Below are positions 1 through 10,770 of a stretch of DNA of 63,008 bases, one piece after another. The translations under genes and the position numbers were made by a program. Source of the stretch: Oxalobacteraceae bacterium (lineage in GTDB: Bacteria > Pseudomonadota > Gammaproteobacteria > Burkholderiales > Burkholderiaceae_D); assembly GCA_025352145.1 (NCBI GenBank), contig JANXTY010000029.1, positions 1 through 63,008 on the forward strand. The letters are read 5' to 3'. Within the stretch, counting starts at the first letter, position 1; each line of letters opens with the position of its first letter. Below the pieces are notes generated by a model. It ran no database searches. It was not told the DNA's origin and worked only from the letters and a program-made list of their open reading frames with translations.

Positions 1-70
1 ATCCCTCTGGCAATAGTTTCACTATCTTTGACCAGTCTTCTCCGACTTCTTTGTACGCTTCTGTATGCAT
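1..70 (-). CDS. Partial CDS, possible IS4-type transposase N-terminus
   Basis: An ATG at position 70 on the minus strand opens a frame of 23 codons that runs off the left edge. The peptide begins MHTEAYKEVGEDWSKI and continues with a KLLPEG segment. A purine-rich AAGAAGAA lies just upstream. The WSKI..LLPEG start resembles the N-terminus of IS4-family transposases, but this is from memory and only 23 residues are visible. Its position immediately downstream of leuS would fit an insertion there. It could equally be an unrelated host gene. Confidence 0.4.
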   Translation of the reverse strand, partial: MHTEAYKEVGEDWSKIVKLLPEG

Positions 71-138
71 GGTTCTTCTTGTTTGATGACTCAATCTCGC
101 AATTTTAACGGCTACTGAAAACTTTGGTTAGCGCTTAT

Positions 139-160
139 GGGGTGTGCCCCCTACTTTTTA
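139..160. other. GGGG-TGTG-CCCC hairpin followed by a T-rich run
   Basis: A 4-bp G/C stem (139-142 with 147-150) is followed on the plus strand by a T-rich tract to about 160. It sits between the partial left-edge gene and leuS. It may be part of an IS end or a weak terminator; the stem is short and I cannot decide between them. A second short inverted repeat, GCCGT-ATT-ACGGC, lies near 172-185 just downstream of the leuS stop. Confidence 0.25.
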
Positions 161-210
161 ACCCACTTCAGCGCCGTATTACGGCACAGCGTTGCATTAC
201 TTCACAACAA

Positions 211-2916
<2,706 letters not shown>

Positions 2917-3040
2917 TCAGGCAGATTGATAGCAGGATGCTGCGGTCTTTGACTTGAGAGAAGATAGAGAAAGGTACGCCGGAAAAGCGGCGTGCGATCT
3001 GCTTCTCTACTGACGTTTGAATGCGTTCGTTATGCGGTTT

Positions 3041-3367
3041 TCACCGCAAAACCAACTCCAACGCGGGCCTCTCGCCATAATCCTCATACCGCTCATTAAT
3101 CCCGCCTATGCAAAACGCTACTTCTTCCAGAATCTCAGGCGCTTGTACCTTCAACTGGTCGGCGTGCAGCACTTCAATTTGCAGGGTTTCATTCGCTTTT
3201 AGCTGGAATCGGGTCATGCCTTCGTCGTCGCGCAGATAGCTCAGGCAATCGACCCAGGCGTCCATGTTGCGGCCGTAATAATCCGGGAAGCCGAAGGCGA
3301 TCTGGCAGGCTACGTGGAAAGAGGGCCAGTCGGTGATACGTGCTCCATCGAGGCGGACGCTGGGCAT
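3041..3367 (-). CDS. Barstar-family protein
   Basis: Small cytoplasmic protein of 108 residues resembling the barnase inhibitor barstar: an early hydrophobic beta strand, then the FPDYYGRNMDAWVDCL helix that in barstar carries the RNase-contacting residues, and a C-terminal strand. Its ATG lies two bases after the exbD stop, so it is the last gene of an exbB-exbD-barstar operon. No barnase-type RNase is next to it, so it may inhibit a distant RNase or have another role. The fold assignment is from the motif; the function is inferred. Confidence 0.75.
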   Translation of the reverse strand: MPSVRLDGARITDWPSFHVACQIAFGFPDYYGRNMDAWVDCLSYLRDDEGMTRFQLKANETLQIEVLHADQLKVQAPEILEEVAFCIGGINERYEDYGERPALELVLR

Positions 3368-3369
3368 GG

Positions 3370-3801
3370 TTATTTCTTCTCCTGCCCTGGCTTGGGATCG
3401 GTGACGAAGCCGAGCTTGGTGATCCCATTCGTTTGTGCTGCGGACATCACTTGCGCCACGGCTTCGTAGCGCGTTTCTTTGTCGGCGCGTAACTGTAGTT
3501 CCGGCTGTGGTTTTTGCTGGGCCGTAGCGACCAATTTGTTATCGAGCTCTTGGGAATTGATGGCGCTGTTGTTCCAGAAAATCTGTCCTTGGGCATCGAT
3601 GGACAGTGCAATTGTTTCGGCTTTTTCGGCGGTCGGTGTCGCTGGTGCGTTGGGCAGGTCGAGCATGATCGAATGGGTGAGAAAGGGCGCCGCGAGAATG
3701 AAAATGACCAGTAACACCAGCATCACATCGACCATGGGGGTGACGTTGATTTCTGACATCGGTACTGCGCTTTTGTGTTGGTTAAATCCGCCAAAGGCCA
3801 T
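3370..3801 (-). CDS. exbD: Biopolymer transport protein ExbD/TolR family
   Basis: Inner-membrane partner of ExbB that couples the proton gradient to TonB-dependent outer-membrane uptake. There is a short cytoplasmic N-terminus, one membrane helix (VDVMLVLLVIFILAA) bearing the conserved proton-carrying Asp of the family in the PMVDVMLVLL motif, and a periplasmic domain. The frame extends to a TTG at 3813, but the ATG at 3801 (MAFGGFNQHK, 143 residues) has a GGGAGAA site at good spacing, so I use it. It follows exbB by about 54 bases. No tonB is visible nearby. Confidence 0.93.
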   Translation of the reverse strand: MAFGGFNQHKSAVPMSEINVTPMVDVMLVLLVIFILAAPFLTHSIMLDLPNAPATPTAEKAETIALSIDAQGQIFWNNSAINSQELDNKLVATAQQKPQPELQLRADKETRYEAVAQVMSAAQTNGITKLGFVTDPKPGQEKK

Positions 3802-3855
3802 ATCTTCTCCCAATTATTTCATTTGCAATTATGTTGCTGCCACTGCGGCACAACA

Positions 3856-4551
3856 TTATTTCTTGCCGCGCCCACGGGTCGTAAAATAGGCGTGCAAATC
3901 ATGGGCAAACGCATCCAGTTCAGCCAAGGTGAGTCGATTAACACGTGTCAACGCGTTGTAAGTTAGTACTGCTGGAATCGCCACCGCCAAACCCATCGCG
4001 GTCATGATCAGCGCTTCGCCTACCGGTCCGGCGATTTTGTCAATTTGCAACGTGCCCGCAGAAGATACCGCAGCCAGTGCATGATAAATACCCCACACAG
4101 TGCCGAGCAAACCGACAAAGGGCGAAGTTGCACCCACCGAAGCAAGGAACGTTAATCCACTTTCCAATCGCGCTGAAATGCGGTTGATTTCTTGGCGCAG
4201 CGTGCGCGTCATGAGTTCGCCTGGATCGAACTCGGCGTTAAGCGAAGTGGCTGCATCCGCTTGCGCCGACAGGTTAGCAGCTTGCGCGGCTTGCTCCGCC
4301 AAGGGCGCATATACGCTTTCAGTATCGCGATTTTTTATCAAGGCGAGCGCATCCGGTAAGGTCGGCGCGTTCCAGAAAGCGTCGAGTACGTTCGCGCTGG
4401 TGCGAATACGCCAGCTACTCCACAACTTTGCCAGGATGAAGTACCAGCTAATTACCGACATCAGCAGCAAGGCATACGCCACCACGTGGCTGATCGTGTC
4501 GCCTTGTGCCCAGTAGCGCGCAAAACCTTGATTGACAATAATGGTGTTCAT
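3856..4551 (-). CDS. exbB: MotA/TolQ/ExbB proton channel protein
   Basis: Inner-membrane proton channel subunit that works with ExbD. There are three predicted membrane helices: one near the N-terminus (AYALLLMSVISWYFILAKL) and a C-terminal pair around the GATSPFVGLLGTVWGIYHAL and MTAMGLAVAIPAVLTYNAL segments. These carry the family's conserved Gly/Thr/Pro pattern. The frame opens further upstream, but the ATG at 4551 (MNTIIVNQGFARYW, 231 residues) matches the usual ExbB start. First gene of the exbB-exbD-barstar operon. TolQ is the alternative, but no tolA/tolB/pal genes are adjacent. Confidence 0.93.
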   Translation of the reverse strand: MNTIIVNQGFARYWAQGDTISHVVAYALLLMSVISWYFILAKLWSSWRIRTSANVLDAFWNAPTLPDALALIKNRDTESVYAPLAEQAAQAANLSAQADAATSLNAEFDPGELMTRTLRQEINRISARLESGLTFLASVGATSPFVGLLGTVWGIYHALAAVSSAGTLQIDKIAGPVGEALIMTAMGLAVAIPAVLTYNALTRVNRLTLAELDAFAHDLHAYFTTRGRGKK

Positions 4552-4680
4552 AGCGACCCGTAAAGAACGAATAAATTGATGGTAAAGCAGGAAGGTGGAT
4601 GTGCTCCACGTACCAGTTTTGATGCAGCTATTCAAATGCGGGTGCGTGGGACGTACTCTGCAACACTACCGTAATTCAAA

Positions 4681-5481
4681 TCATCCGCGCAAGCCCAACA
4701 CGTCCTGCATGTCAAACAAGCCGTTCGGCTTACCTGCCAAAAAGCGCGCAGCGCGCAGCGCGCCGTGCGCATAGGTCACGCGGCTGGAAGATTTGTGCGA
4801 GATCTCGATACGCTCGCCGATTCCTGCGAATAACACTGTGTGATCGCCCACAATATCGCCACCGCGGATCGTAGCAAATCCGATCGAGGATGGGTCGCGT
4901 TCCCCGGTGATGCCTTCTCTCGCGTAGACTGCGACGTCATTCAGATTGCGGCCCAATGCACCGGCAATGGCTTCGCCCATTTTCAACGCGGTACCGGACG
5001 GCGCATCGACCTTATGGCGATGATGTGCTTCGATGATTTCGATATCGTAGCCTTCGGAAAAACTCTTGGCTGCCAGTTCCAATAATTTCATTGTAACGTT
5101 GACCCCGACGCTCATATTGGGCGCGAACATGATGGCTATTTTCTCAGCAGCGGCAGCAATCGCTGCTTTGCCAGCCTCGTCAAAACCGGTAGTGCCGATG
5201 ATCATCTTGATGCTGTGGGCGGCGCAATATTCGAGATGCTTCAGGGTGCCCTCGGGACGCGTAAAGTCGATCAGATACCCGGAAGTATTCAGTCCCTTGG
5301 CAAGATCGGATTCCACCAGAATGCCTGAAAGTTGACCGGAGAAAGCGGACGCATCGCTGCCCAGATTATTTGCTCCGGGGATATCTAAAGCGCCACTCAG
5401 AATGGCATCGTCAGCATGCGCGATAGCCTCAATGAGCATATGGCCCATGCGTCCGCCAGCGCCGGCCACGGCAATTTTCAT
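4681..5481 (-). CDS. dapB: 4-hydroxy-tetrahydrodipicolinate reductase
   Basis: NAD(P)H-dependent reductase of the diaminopimelate/lysine pathway. The N-terminal Rossmann motif is GAGGRMG, and the family signature [20 protein letters not shown] carries the catalytic His and Lys. At 266 residues from the ATG at 5481 it has the normal length. The frame extends upstream through a tandem run of ATGACC-like units, giving several extra Met-Thr codons, so the exact start is uncertain. [10 protein letters not shown] is the standard family start. It lies directly downstream of bamE and is probably co-transcribed with it. Confidence 0.96.
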   Translation of the reverse strand: MKIAVAGAGGRMGHMLIEAIAHADDAILSGALDIPGANNLGSDASAFSGQLSGILVESDLAKGLNTSGYLIDFTRPEGTLKHLEYCAAHSIKMIIGTTGFDEAGKAAIAAAAEKIAIMFAPNMSVGVNVTMKLLELAAKSFSEGYDIEIIEAHHRHKVDAPSGTALKMGEAIAGALGRNLNDVAVYAREGITGERDPSSIGFATIRGGDIVGDHTVLFAGIGERIEISHKSSSRVTYAHGALRAARFLAGKPNGLFDMQDVLGLRG

Positions 5482-5516
5482 GGGGGTCATTGGTGTGGTC
5501 ATCGGTGTCATGGGTA

Positions 5517-6047
5517 CTATTTGCCTTGACTGACTGTGGTGGCACCTGAACGAAGCTTTGCGGAGGTGAGGATAGCCAGGTATTCTTTTTCGGTAGGCAA
5601 ATCACCGCCCTCGAAGCGTTCCAGTCGATTTTCTTTGAAAAACACCGACACGCGGCTGGTAATGTGGTCGCCATTCCCTTTGGTCATGCTGAAGGCATAG
5701 TCCCATCGATTTGCATGAAATACATCGGACAGCAAGGGCGTTCCCAGCAAAAATCGGACTTGGTCGCGGGTCATGCCTTCCTTGAGTTGGGAGGCCATTT
5801 CTTGCGAAATAAAATTGCCCTGCTGAATATCCATCCTGTAAGGCGAAAGCACCCACAGCACGCGATCTTTACCGTGCAAACTGGTGGTTTGCACGCCGGT
5901 AGCCGCATTGCCTGCTGGTTCCATCAAGGGATTTTTGTTGGCGCAGGCCGACAGGCTCAACGCTAGTACTAAGGCGCAACCCACTAGCGCCGTTCGTGAG
6001 GCATCCAGGGAGTTGCAGGAAAGGTTATAACTGAGCAGCATGCGCAT
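5517..6047 (-). CDS. bamE: Outer-membrane assembly lipoprotein BamE (SmpA/OmlA)
   Basis: Lipoprotein subunit of the BAM complex that folds beta-barrel proteins into the outer membrane. It has a hydrophobic signal segment ending in the lipobox LSAC, then the SmpA/OmlA domain with the characteristic [12 protein letters not shown] start, the [14 protein letters not shown] loop and the NRWDYAF strand. The longest frame starts at a TTG (6059). ATGs at 6047 and 6041 are both plausible; I use 6047. Divergent from fur, an arrangement common in betaproteobacteria, and followed within about 35 bases by dapB. Confidence 0.93.
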   Translation of the reverse strand: MRMLLSYNLSCNSLDASRTALVGCALVLALSLSACANKNPLMEPAGNAATGVQTTSLHGKDRVLWVLSPYRMDIQQGNFISQEMASQLKEGMTRDQVRFLLGTPLLSDVFHANRWDYAFSMTKGNGDHITSRVSVFFKENRLERFEGGDLPTEKEYLAILTSAKLRSGATTVSQGK

Positions 6048-6054
6048 AAATGAT

Positions 6055-6069
6055 CTCAATTCAATTGAG
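6055..6069. promoter_or_regulatory. 15-bp perfect palindrome between bamE and fur
   Basis: A 7-1-7 perfect inverted repeat (CTCAATT, C, AATTGAG) lies between the two divergent starts. Its position fits an operator shared by both genes. It does not match the classical GATAATGATAATCATTATC Fur box, so the regulator is unknown. Confidence 0.45.
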
Positions 6070-6125
6070 TTGGTGTGCTAAAACGCTATATGATAAAGCA
6101 GATGAACCCAATTCGACCAACAAAC

Positions 6126-6554
6126 ATGCCCCATACTCCCCCCAACCTCAAAGCGAGCGGCCTCAAAGCGACTTTGCCACGCCTCAAAATTCTCGAAATT
6201 TTTCAGAATAGTCCTGTGCGCCATCTTACTGCTGAGGATGTCTACAAAATTTTATTGATGGAAAATATGGATGTTGGCTTGGCAACCGTGTACCGCGTAT
6301 TGACCCAGTTCGAACAGGCCGGTTTACTCAATCGCAATCATTTTGAGAGTGGGAAATCGATTTTCGAGCTCAACGAAGGTTCTCACCATGATCATCTGGT
6401 TTGTCTCGATTGCGGGCGCGTAGAAGAATTTTGCGACGAAGAAATCGAATCGCGCCAGCAAAAGATTGCGCTTGAACGGGGCTTTTCCATTGCTGAGCAT
6501 GAGCTGGCTTTATATGGTCATTGCACCAAGCAAAGCTGCCCACATCGGGGATAA
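6126..6554 (+). CDS. fur: Ferric uptake regulator Fur
   Basis: Metal-dependent transcription repressor. A winged-helix DNA-binding domain occupies the first half ([14 protein letters not shown], then the [18 protein letters not shown] recognition helix). The metal-binding dimerisation domain has the [16 protein letters not shown] cluster and a C-terminal HCTKQSC pair. The open frame begins at a GTG (6075) with further ATGs at 6090 and 6102. I use the ATG at 6126, which gives 142 residues, the normal betaproteobacterial Fur length; its ribosome site is weak. Divergent from bamE. Confidence 0.95.
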   Translation: MPHTPPNLKASGLKATLPRLKILEIFQNSPVRHLTAEDVYKILLMENMDVGLATVYRVLTQFEQAGLLNRNHFESGKSIFELNEGSHHDHLVCLDCGRVEEFCDEEIESRQQKIALERGFSIAEHELALYGHCTKQSCPHRG

Positions 6555-6651
6555 AGACAGCGGGCAATGGGCGTCCTCTTCCCTCGGTTGATTCGCAGCG
6601 CGAATGCTATAGGCTCCTTACTTCCATTTTTTCTTCAGCAAATGAAGCCCC

Positions 6652-7581
6652 ATGACGCTCACTGAACTTAAATACATCGTTGCTGTGGCGCGGCACAAGC
6701 ATTTTGGGCATGCTGCAAAAGCGTGTTTTGTAGCGCAGCCAACCCTCTCCGTCGCTATCAAAAAACTCGAAGATGAACTTGGCGCCGTTTTATTTGAGCG
6801 TGGCGGCACTGAAATCTCCGTTACGCCGCTGGGCGTGCAAATCGTGGAACAGGCGGAGAAAGTACTCGAGCAGACCGCAGTCATCAAAGAAATCGCCAAA
6901 CAAAATAAAGATCCTTTGGCCGGTCCTTTTCGACTCGGTGTGATTTACACAATTGGTCCGTACTTGCTACCGCCGCTGGTTAAAAATATCATCGAAAAAA
7001 TACCGCAGATGAAGTTGATCCTGCAGGAAAATTTTACGGTACGTCTACTGGAATTGTTGCGTCAGGGTGAGCTTGACGCGGCGATTATCGCGTTGCCGAT
7101 AGCAGAGCATGCGCTGGCGGTACAGCCTTTGTACGATGAACCTTTTGTGGTGGCAATGCCGAAGAAGCACGCGTGGGCAACACGCAAGACCATTTCTGCC
7201 AAAGACCTGAAATCGGAAACGATGTTGCTGCTTGGCAGCGGCCATTGTTTCCGCGATCAGGTGTTGGAAGTGTGTCCTGAAATGGCGCGTTTTTCTTCTC
7301 CCGAAAATGGGATGCAGCGCACCTTCGAAGGTTCTTCGCTAGAAACAATCCGGCATATGGTGGCCAGCGGCATTGGCCTCACCGTGTTGCCCGCTGCCTC
7401 TGTGACGAACATGCATGCAACGGATGGCCTGCTGCGTTACGTACCCTTTAACCAGCCGATTCCTTCGCGCCGCGTGGTGATTGCATCACGCAAAAGCTTT
7501 ACCCGCACAGCCGCTATTGAGGCACTCTGTGCAACGGTGCAAGCGTGCAATTTACCCGGCGTGACGATGTTAAACGGATGA
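6652..7581 (+). CDS. oxyR: Hydrogen-peroxide-responsive LysR regulator OxyR
   Basis: LysR-type regulator with an N-terminal winged helix-turn-helix ([20 protein letters not shown]) and a substrate-like regulatory domain. Two redox cysteines sit at residues 199 and 208 in [14 protein letters not shown], the same numbering as the disulfide-forming pair of E. coli OxyR, which identifies it specifically. It senses peroxide through that disulfide and activates antioxidant genes. Its stop codon overlaps the ubiA start (ATGA), so the two are translationally coupled. Confidence 0.96.
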   Translation: MTLTELKYIVAVARHKHFGHAAKACFVAQPTLSVAIKKLEDELGAVLFERGGTEISVTPLGVQIVEQAEKVLEQTAVIKEIAKQNKDPLAGPFRLGVIYTIGPYLLPPLVKNIIEKIPQMKLILQENFTVRLLELLRQGELDAAIIALPIAEHALAVQPLYDEPFVVAMPKKHAWATRKTISAKDLKSETMLLLGSGHCFRDQVLEVCPEMARFSSPENGMQRTFEGSSLETIRHMVASGIGLTVLPAASVTNMHATDGLLRYVPFNQPIPSRRVVIASRKSFTRTAAIEALCATVQACNLPGVTMLNG

Positions 7582-8432
7582 AGAGAATTTCACCCTATTG
7601 GCGCCTGTTGCGACTCGACAAACCGGTCGGCATCCTGTTGTTGTTATGGCCGACTTTGGGCGCACTGTGGCTGGCATCGGAGGGCAGACCGAACGCGACG
7701 TTACTGTGTATTTTTACCCTTGGCACCGTACTCATGCGTTCTGCGGGCTGCGCCATCAACGACTTCGCGGATCGGGATATCGACAAACACGTCAAACGTA
7801 CTGCCGAACGCCCCATTACCAGTGGAGAAATTGCACCGTACCAAGCACTTTGGCTAGCCCTGATTCTGGCCTTGCTGTCGTTCGCCTTAATCTGGCCGCT
7901 CAACGGCCTGACCAAACAGCTTTCGGTAGCGGCGGTAATCATCGCCGGTACTTATCCCTACTTCAAACGTTTTTTTGCTATTCCGCAGGCCTACCTGGGA
8001 ATTGCATTTGGTTTCGGCATACCGATGGCATTTGCAGCAGTTCAAGGCAAGGTACCGACGAGCGCGTGGGGGCTGTTGGCGGCGAATATTTTCTGGGCGA
8101 TTGCCTACGACACAGAATATGCCATGGTTGACCGCGACGACGACTTGAAGATCGGCATCAAAACTTCAGCCATTACTTTTGGCAGTTACGACGTATTTGC
8201 GGTCATGCTGTGCTACCTTGCCAGTTTGTTTCTTACTTTTTTGATGGGCTGGCAAGCGGGCTTGCGCGTTTGGTTTGTGATCGGATTGGGGGCTGCCGCA
8301 TGCTGTGCAGCCTATCATTATTGGCTCATTCGTGGACGTGATCGGGACCGCTGTTTCGCTGCTTTTCGCCACAACAACTGGCTGGGTGCTGCCATTTTCT
8401 GTGGCATAGCCGTCGACTATGCGCTACGATAA
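7578..8432 (+). CDS. ubiA: 4-hydroxybenzoate octaprenyltransferase
   Basis: Integral-membrane prenyltransferase of ubiquinone synthesis that attaches the polyprenyl tail to 4-hydroxybenzoate. Both Asp-rich Mg-diphosphate sites are present: NDFADRDID in the first half and [12 protein letters not shown] in the second. Many hydrophobic helices separate them. The start ATG at 7578 overlaps the oxyR stop and gives 284 residues, the normal size. Coupling to oxyR is known in related Burkholderiales and links quinone supply to oxidative stress. Confidence 0.96.
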   Translation: MKRISPYWRLLRLDKPVGILLLLWPTLGALWLASEGRPNATLLCIFTLGTVLMRSAGCAINDFADRDIDKHVKRTAERPITSGEIAPYQALWLALILALLSFALIWPLNGLTKQLSVAAVIIAGTYPYFKRFFAIPQAYLGIAFGFGIPMAFAAVQGKVPTSAWGLLAANIFWAIAYDTEYAMVDRDDDLKIGIKTSAITFGSYDVFAVMLCYLASLFLTFLMGWQAGLRVWFVIGLGAAACCAAYHYWLIRGRDRDRCFAAFRHNNWLGAAIFCGIAVDYALR

Positions 8433-8509
8433 ATCCCTATTTGCCATTCCGGTTCGACCGCCTTGAGACAATTTGATCACCACTTTTTAACCTTCATAGG
8501 GGGGACTAT

Positions 8510-8842
8510 ATGAATGCTCCAGAACCAGCAACTAATCACCGTACAAACGATGCGAAAGACAGACTGGTCGCCGACCTGAAATTGGTGATCAGGGACGCAG
8601 AAGATCTGCTAAAAAACGCAGGCCAGCAAACCAGCGAGGGATTTGAAAATGCCAAGGTAAAGTTTGAAACCACGCTTAACTCAGCCAAGACTGAATTGCA
8701 CGATATGGAAGAATCGGTAGTGGCGAAGACCAAAGAAGCGGCGCAAGCCACCGATATTTTCGTCAAAGAACACCCTTGGCAATCCGTCGGCATAGGCGCA
8801 GCCATTGGCCTTATCTGCGGGTTGTTGATTTCCCGCCGGTAA
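8510..8842 (+). CDS. DUF883 (ElaB/YqjD-type) membrane-anchored protein
   Basis: Protein of 110 residues: a long charged, helical, probably coiled-coil region followed by a C-terminal membrane anchor (QSVGIGAAIGLICGLLISRR) ending in two Arg, the hallmark of the ElaB/YqjD/DUF883 family. E. coli members associate with ribosomes at the inner membrane in stationary phase; the role here is inferred from that. A GGGGGGA site precedes the ATG. First gene of a yqjD-yqjE-yqjK-like operon. Confidence 0.9.
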   Translation: MNAPEPATNHRTNDAKDRLVADLKLVIRDAEDLLKNAGQQTSEGFENAKVKFETTLNSAKTELHDMEESVVAKTKEAAQATDIFVKEHPWQSVGIGAAIGLICGLLISRR

Positions 8843-8854
8843 GAGGCCTAGCCA

Positions 8855-9229
8855 ATGGCCATTGTCGAATCCCTATCCCGGTTGGCGGGGAATTTCATTG
8901 CAATTATTCATACGCGTCTTGAACTGGCTGCCGTTGAAATTGAAGAAGAATCGTTACGCCTTTTCTCCTATCTGCTGTTCGCGTTAGTCGCATGGTTCTG
9001 TCTGAGCGTAGCGCTTCTGCTGGGTATCCTGCTCGTTGTCGTGCTTTACTGGGACTCGCATCGGATTCCTGCCTTGGTAGCCTTGATCACCTTCTTCGGA
9101 CTGTCCGGCATCCTGATTGGATTCGGGCTATTACGTCGCTATCAGGCCAAACCCAAGCTGCTCTCGCATACGCTTAATGAACTGGCGAAAGACCTCGATA
9201 GCCTGAAACCCTCGCCGCCCTCTTCTTGA
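8855..9229 (+). CDS. YqjE / phage-holin-superfamily membrane protein
   Basis: Protein of 124 residues with an amphipathic N-terminus (LAGNFIAIIHTRLELAAVEIEEE) and two adjacent membrane helices (SYLLFALVAWFCLSVALLLG and PALVALITFFGLSGILIGFGLL). This pattern matches the YqjE/putative actinobacterial holin-X family. It follows the DUF883 gene by 12 bases and precedes the YqjK-like gene without a gap. Function is not established; probably envelope stress. It is not evidence of a prophage. Confidence 0.85.
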   Translation: MAIVESLSRLAGNFIAIIHTRLELAAVEIEEESLRLFSYLLFALVAWFCLSVALLLGILLVVVLYWDSHRIPALVALITFFGLSGILIGFGLLRRYQAKPKLLSHTLNELAKDLDSLKPSPPSS

Positions 9230-9535
9230 ATGACGCTTATGAAACATACAACATCAGAATCCCTTGCATCACACCGAGAAGAAATCATTGCGCGCATTAC
9301 TGCACAACGCACCGCGTTTGCGTTTCAAAATGAAACGGTGATCAGAACATTGGGCGGCGTTGATCTTGGTGTGAGCTTAGTCCATCGCATCAAAAAAAGT
9401 CCGGTGATGATGATGGCGTTAGTGGCGGTCGTGGTTGTCATAAAACCCCGCCGTATTTTTTCGCTGGTCAATACGGGTATGGCAATCTGGCAAACTGTAC
9501 GACTACTTGAGAGTGCGCCAACCGAAAAACTGTAG
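9230..9535 (+). CDS. YqjK-like protein
   Basis: Protein of 101 residues with a charged helical N-terminal half and one membrane segment (PVMMMALVAVVVVIKP). The start codon directly follows the stop of the YqjE-like gene; an alternative ATG lies at 9239. The position as third gene after DUF883 and YqjE homologues supports YqjK. Function unknown. Confidence 0.75.
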   Translation: MTLMKHTTSESLASHREEIIARITAQRTAFAFQNETVIRTLGGVDLGVSLVHRIKKSPVMMMALVAVVVVIKPRRIFSLVNTGMAIWQTVRLLESAPTEKL

Positions 9536-9602
9536 AGCGATTAGTCGTCCCTCCGACGTTCTAACCATCATTGTTGGATAGCGTATTGTTTTAAGAGAAT
9601 GT

Positions 9603-10691
9603 ATGAAATATCTTTTTTCGTGGATAGTGTTGATGTTGAGTTTGTCGTTGGCCAATAGCTGTCAAGCGACTTTGGCAACGCCCCAGGCCTCTCTGGTAAA
9701 TGTACCCTTGGTGGAACAGCGTGCCGACCCCTGCGTATATCGAGGGGCCGACGGCCATTACTATTTTGTAGGTACGATTCCTGAATTTGACCGGATTGAA
9801 TTACGTTCCGCAGCAACGCTAGCCGGCCTGCACACTGCGCCAGCAAACATTATTTGGCGTAAACATGATGTGGGAATCATGGGCTCGCATATTTGGGCCC
9901 CTGAGATACTGCAAATTGATGGTGTCTGGTATATCTATTTTGCAGCGGGCGACGTAAAAGATGTTTGGCATATTCGCATGTATGTGTTGGCAAATAAAGC
10001 GAGCGATCCGCTGACCGGAAACTGGGAAGAGTTGGGACAGGTTAATACGGCACGCGATTCATTTTCGCTGGATGCCACCAGTTTCGCGCATCACGGTCAG
10101 CGTTATTTTGTATGGGCACAAAAAGATGCGGAGAATCGCTACAACTCGGCCTTGTATTTGGCAAAACTTGTGTCGCCGACCAAAGTTGGCGAAGTAGAGA
10201 CGATGATCTCAAAACCCGATCTGGATTGGGAAGTGCTGGGTTATAAAGTGAACGAAGGCCCCGCAGTGATTGTGCGCAACAACAAAGTATTTATTACTTA
10301 TTCTGCGAGCGCAACGGATCATCGTTATGCGATGGGCCTGCTCTGGGCCGACGCTGACGCCGATTTACTGGATGCGAAATCTTGGCATAAATCGCCGCAG
10401 CCTGTTTTTTATACCAATGAAAAATTGGGGCGCTACGGTCCGGGCCATAACAGCTTTACTGTGAGTGAAGACGGTCAATCCGACGTGCTGGTATACCATG
10501 CACGCGATTATTTTGGCTTGCATGGGAGTCCCCTGACGGATCCCAACCGGCACACCTATATTCGCACATTGAAGTGGACCAAAGAAGGCTTCCCTGATTT
10601 TGGTCAGGACGAAGCAAATGATTTACCTGCCGCGCCCAAGGTTGTAGTCGATGCCAGGAAATCCAAAAACAAATCGCGCCTGAAAAAATAG
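9603..10691 (+). CDS. Secreted GH43 glycosidase, probable exo-alpha-L-arabinofuranosidase
   Basis: Five-bladed beta-propeller glycoside hydrolase of 362 residues with an N-terminal signal peptide (hydrophobic residues about 4-18; a Cys at 20 makes lipidation possible). The three GH43 acidic residues are visible: Asp42 (RADPCVY), Asp157 (SLDATSF) and Glu218 (VNEGP). The IPEFDRIELR and GSHIWAPEI motifs resemble arabinofuranosidases that remove terminal L-arabinose from arabinan. It converges with the GH127 gene and lies in a locus devoted to L-arabinose, which supports the substrate. Exact linkage preference cannot be read from sequence. Confidence 0.88.
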   Translation: MKYLFSWIVLMLSLSLANSCQATLATPQASLVNVPLVEQRADPCVYRGADGHYYFVGTIPEFDRIELRSAATLAGLHTAPANIIWRKHDVGIMGSHIWAPEILQIDGVWYIYFAAGDVKDVWHIRMYVLANKASDPLTGNWEELGQVNTARDSFSLDATSFAHHGQRYFVWAQKDAENRYNSALYLAKLVSPTKVGEVETMISKPDLDWEVLGYKVNEGPAVIVRNNKVFITYSASATDHRYAMGLLWADADADLLDAKSWHKSPQPVFYTNEKLGRYGPGHNSFTVSEDGQSDVLVYHARDYFGLHGSPLTDPNRHTYIRTLKWTKEGFPDFGQDEANDLPAAPKVVVDARKSKNKSRLKK

Positions 10692-10770
10692 CAATTGAAA
10701 TGCCGTCACCTCCATTGCCTTCTGGATTGAGCTGTACCTTGAGAAAGGGACAGCGGCAGATCTTCCGACC

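Noticed and set aside
8855-9229. Holin-like protein as a sign of prophage
   Set aside because: It belongs to a yqjD-yqjE-yqjK-type operon; no phage structural, lysis or integrase genes are near.
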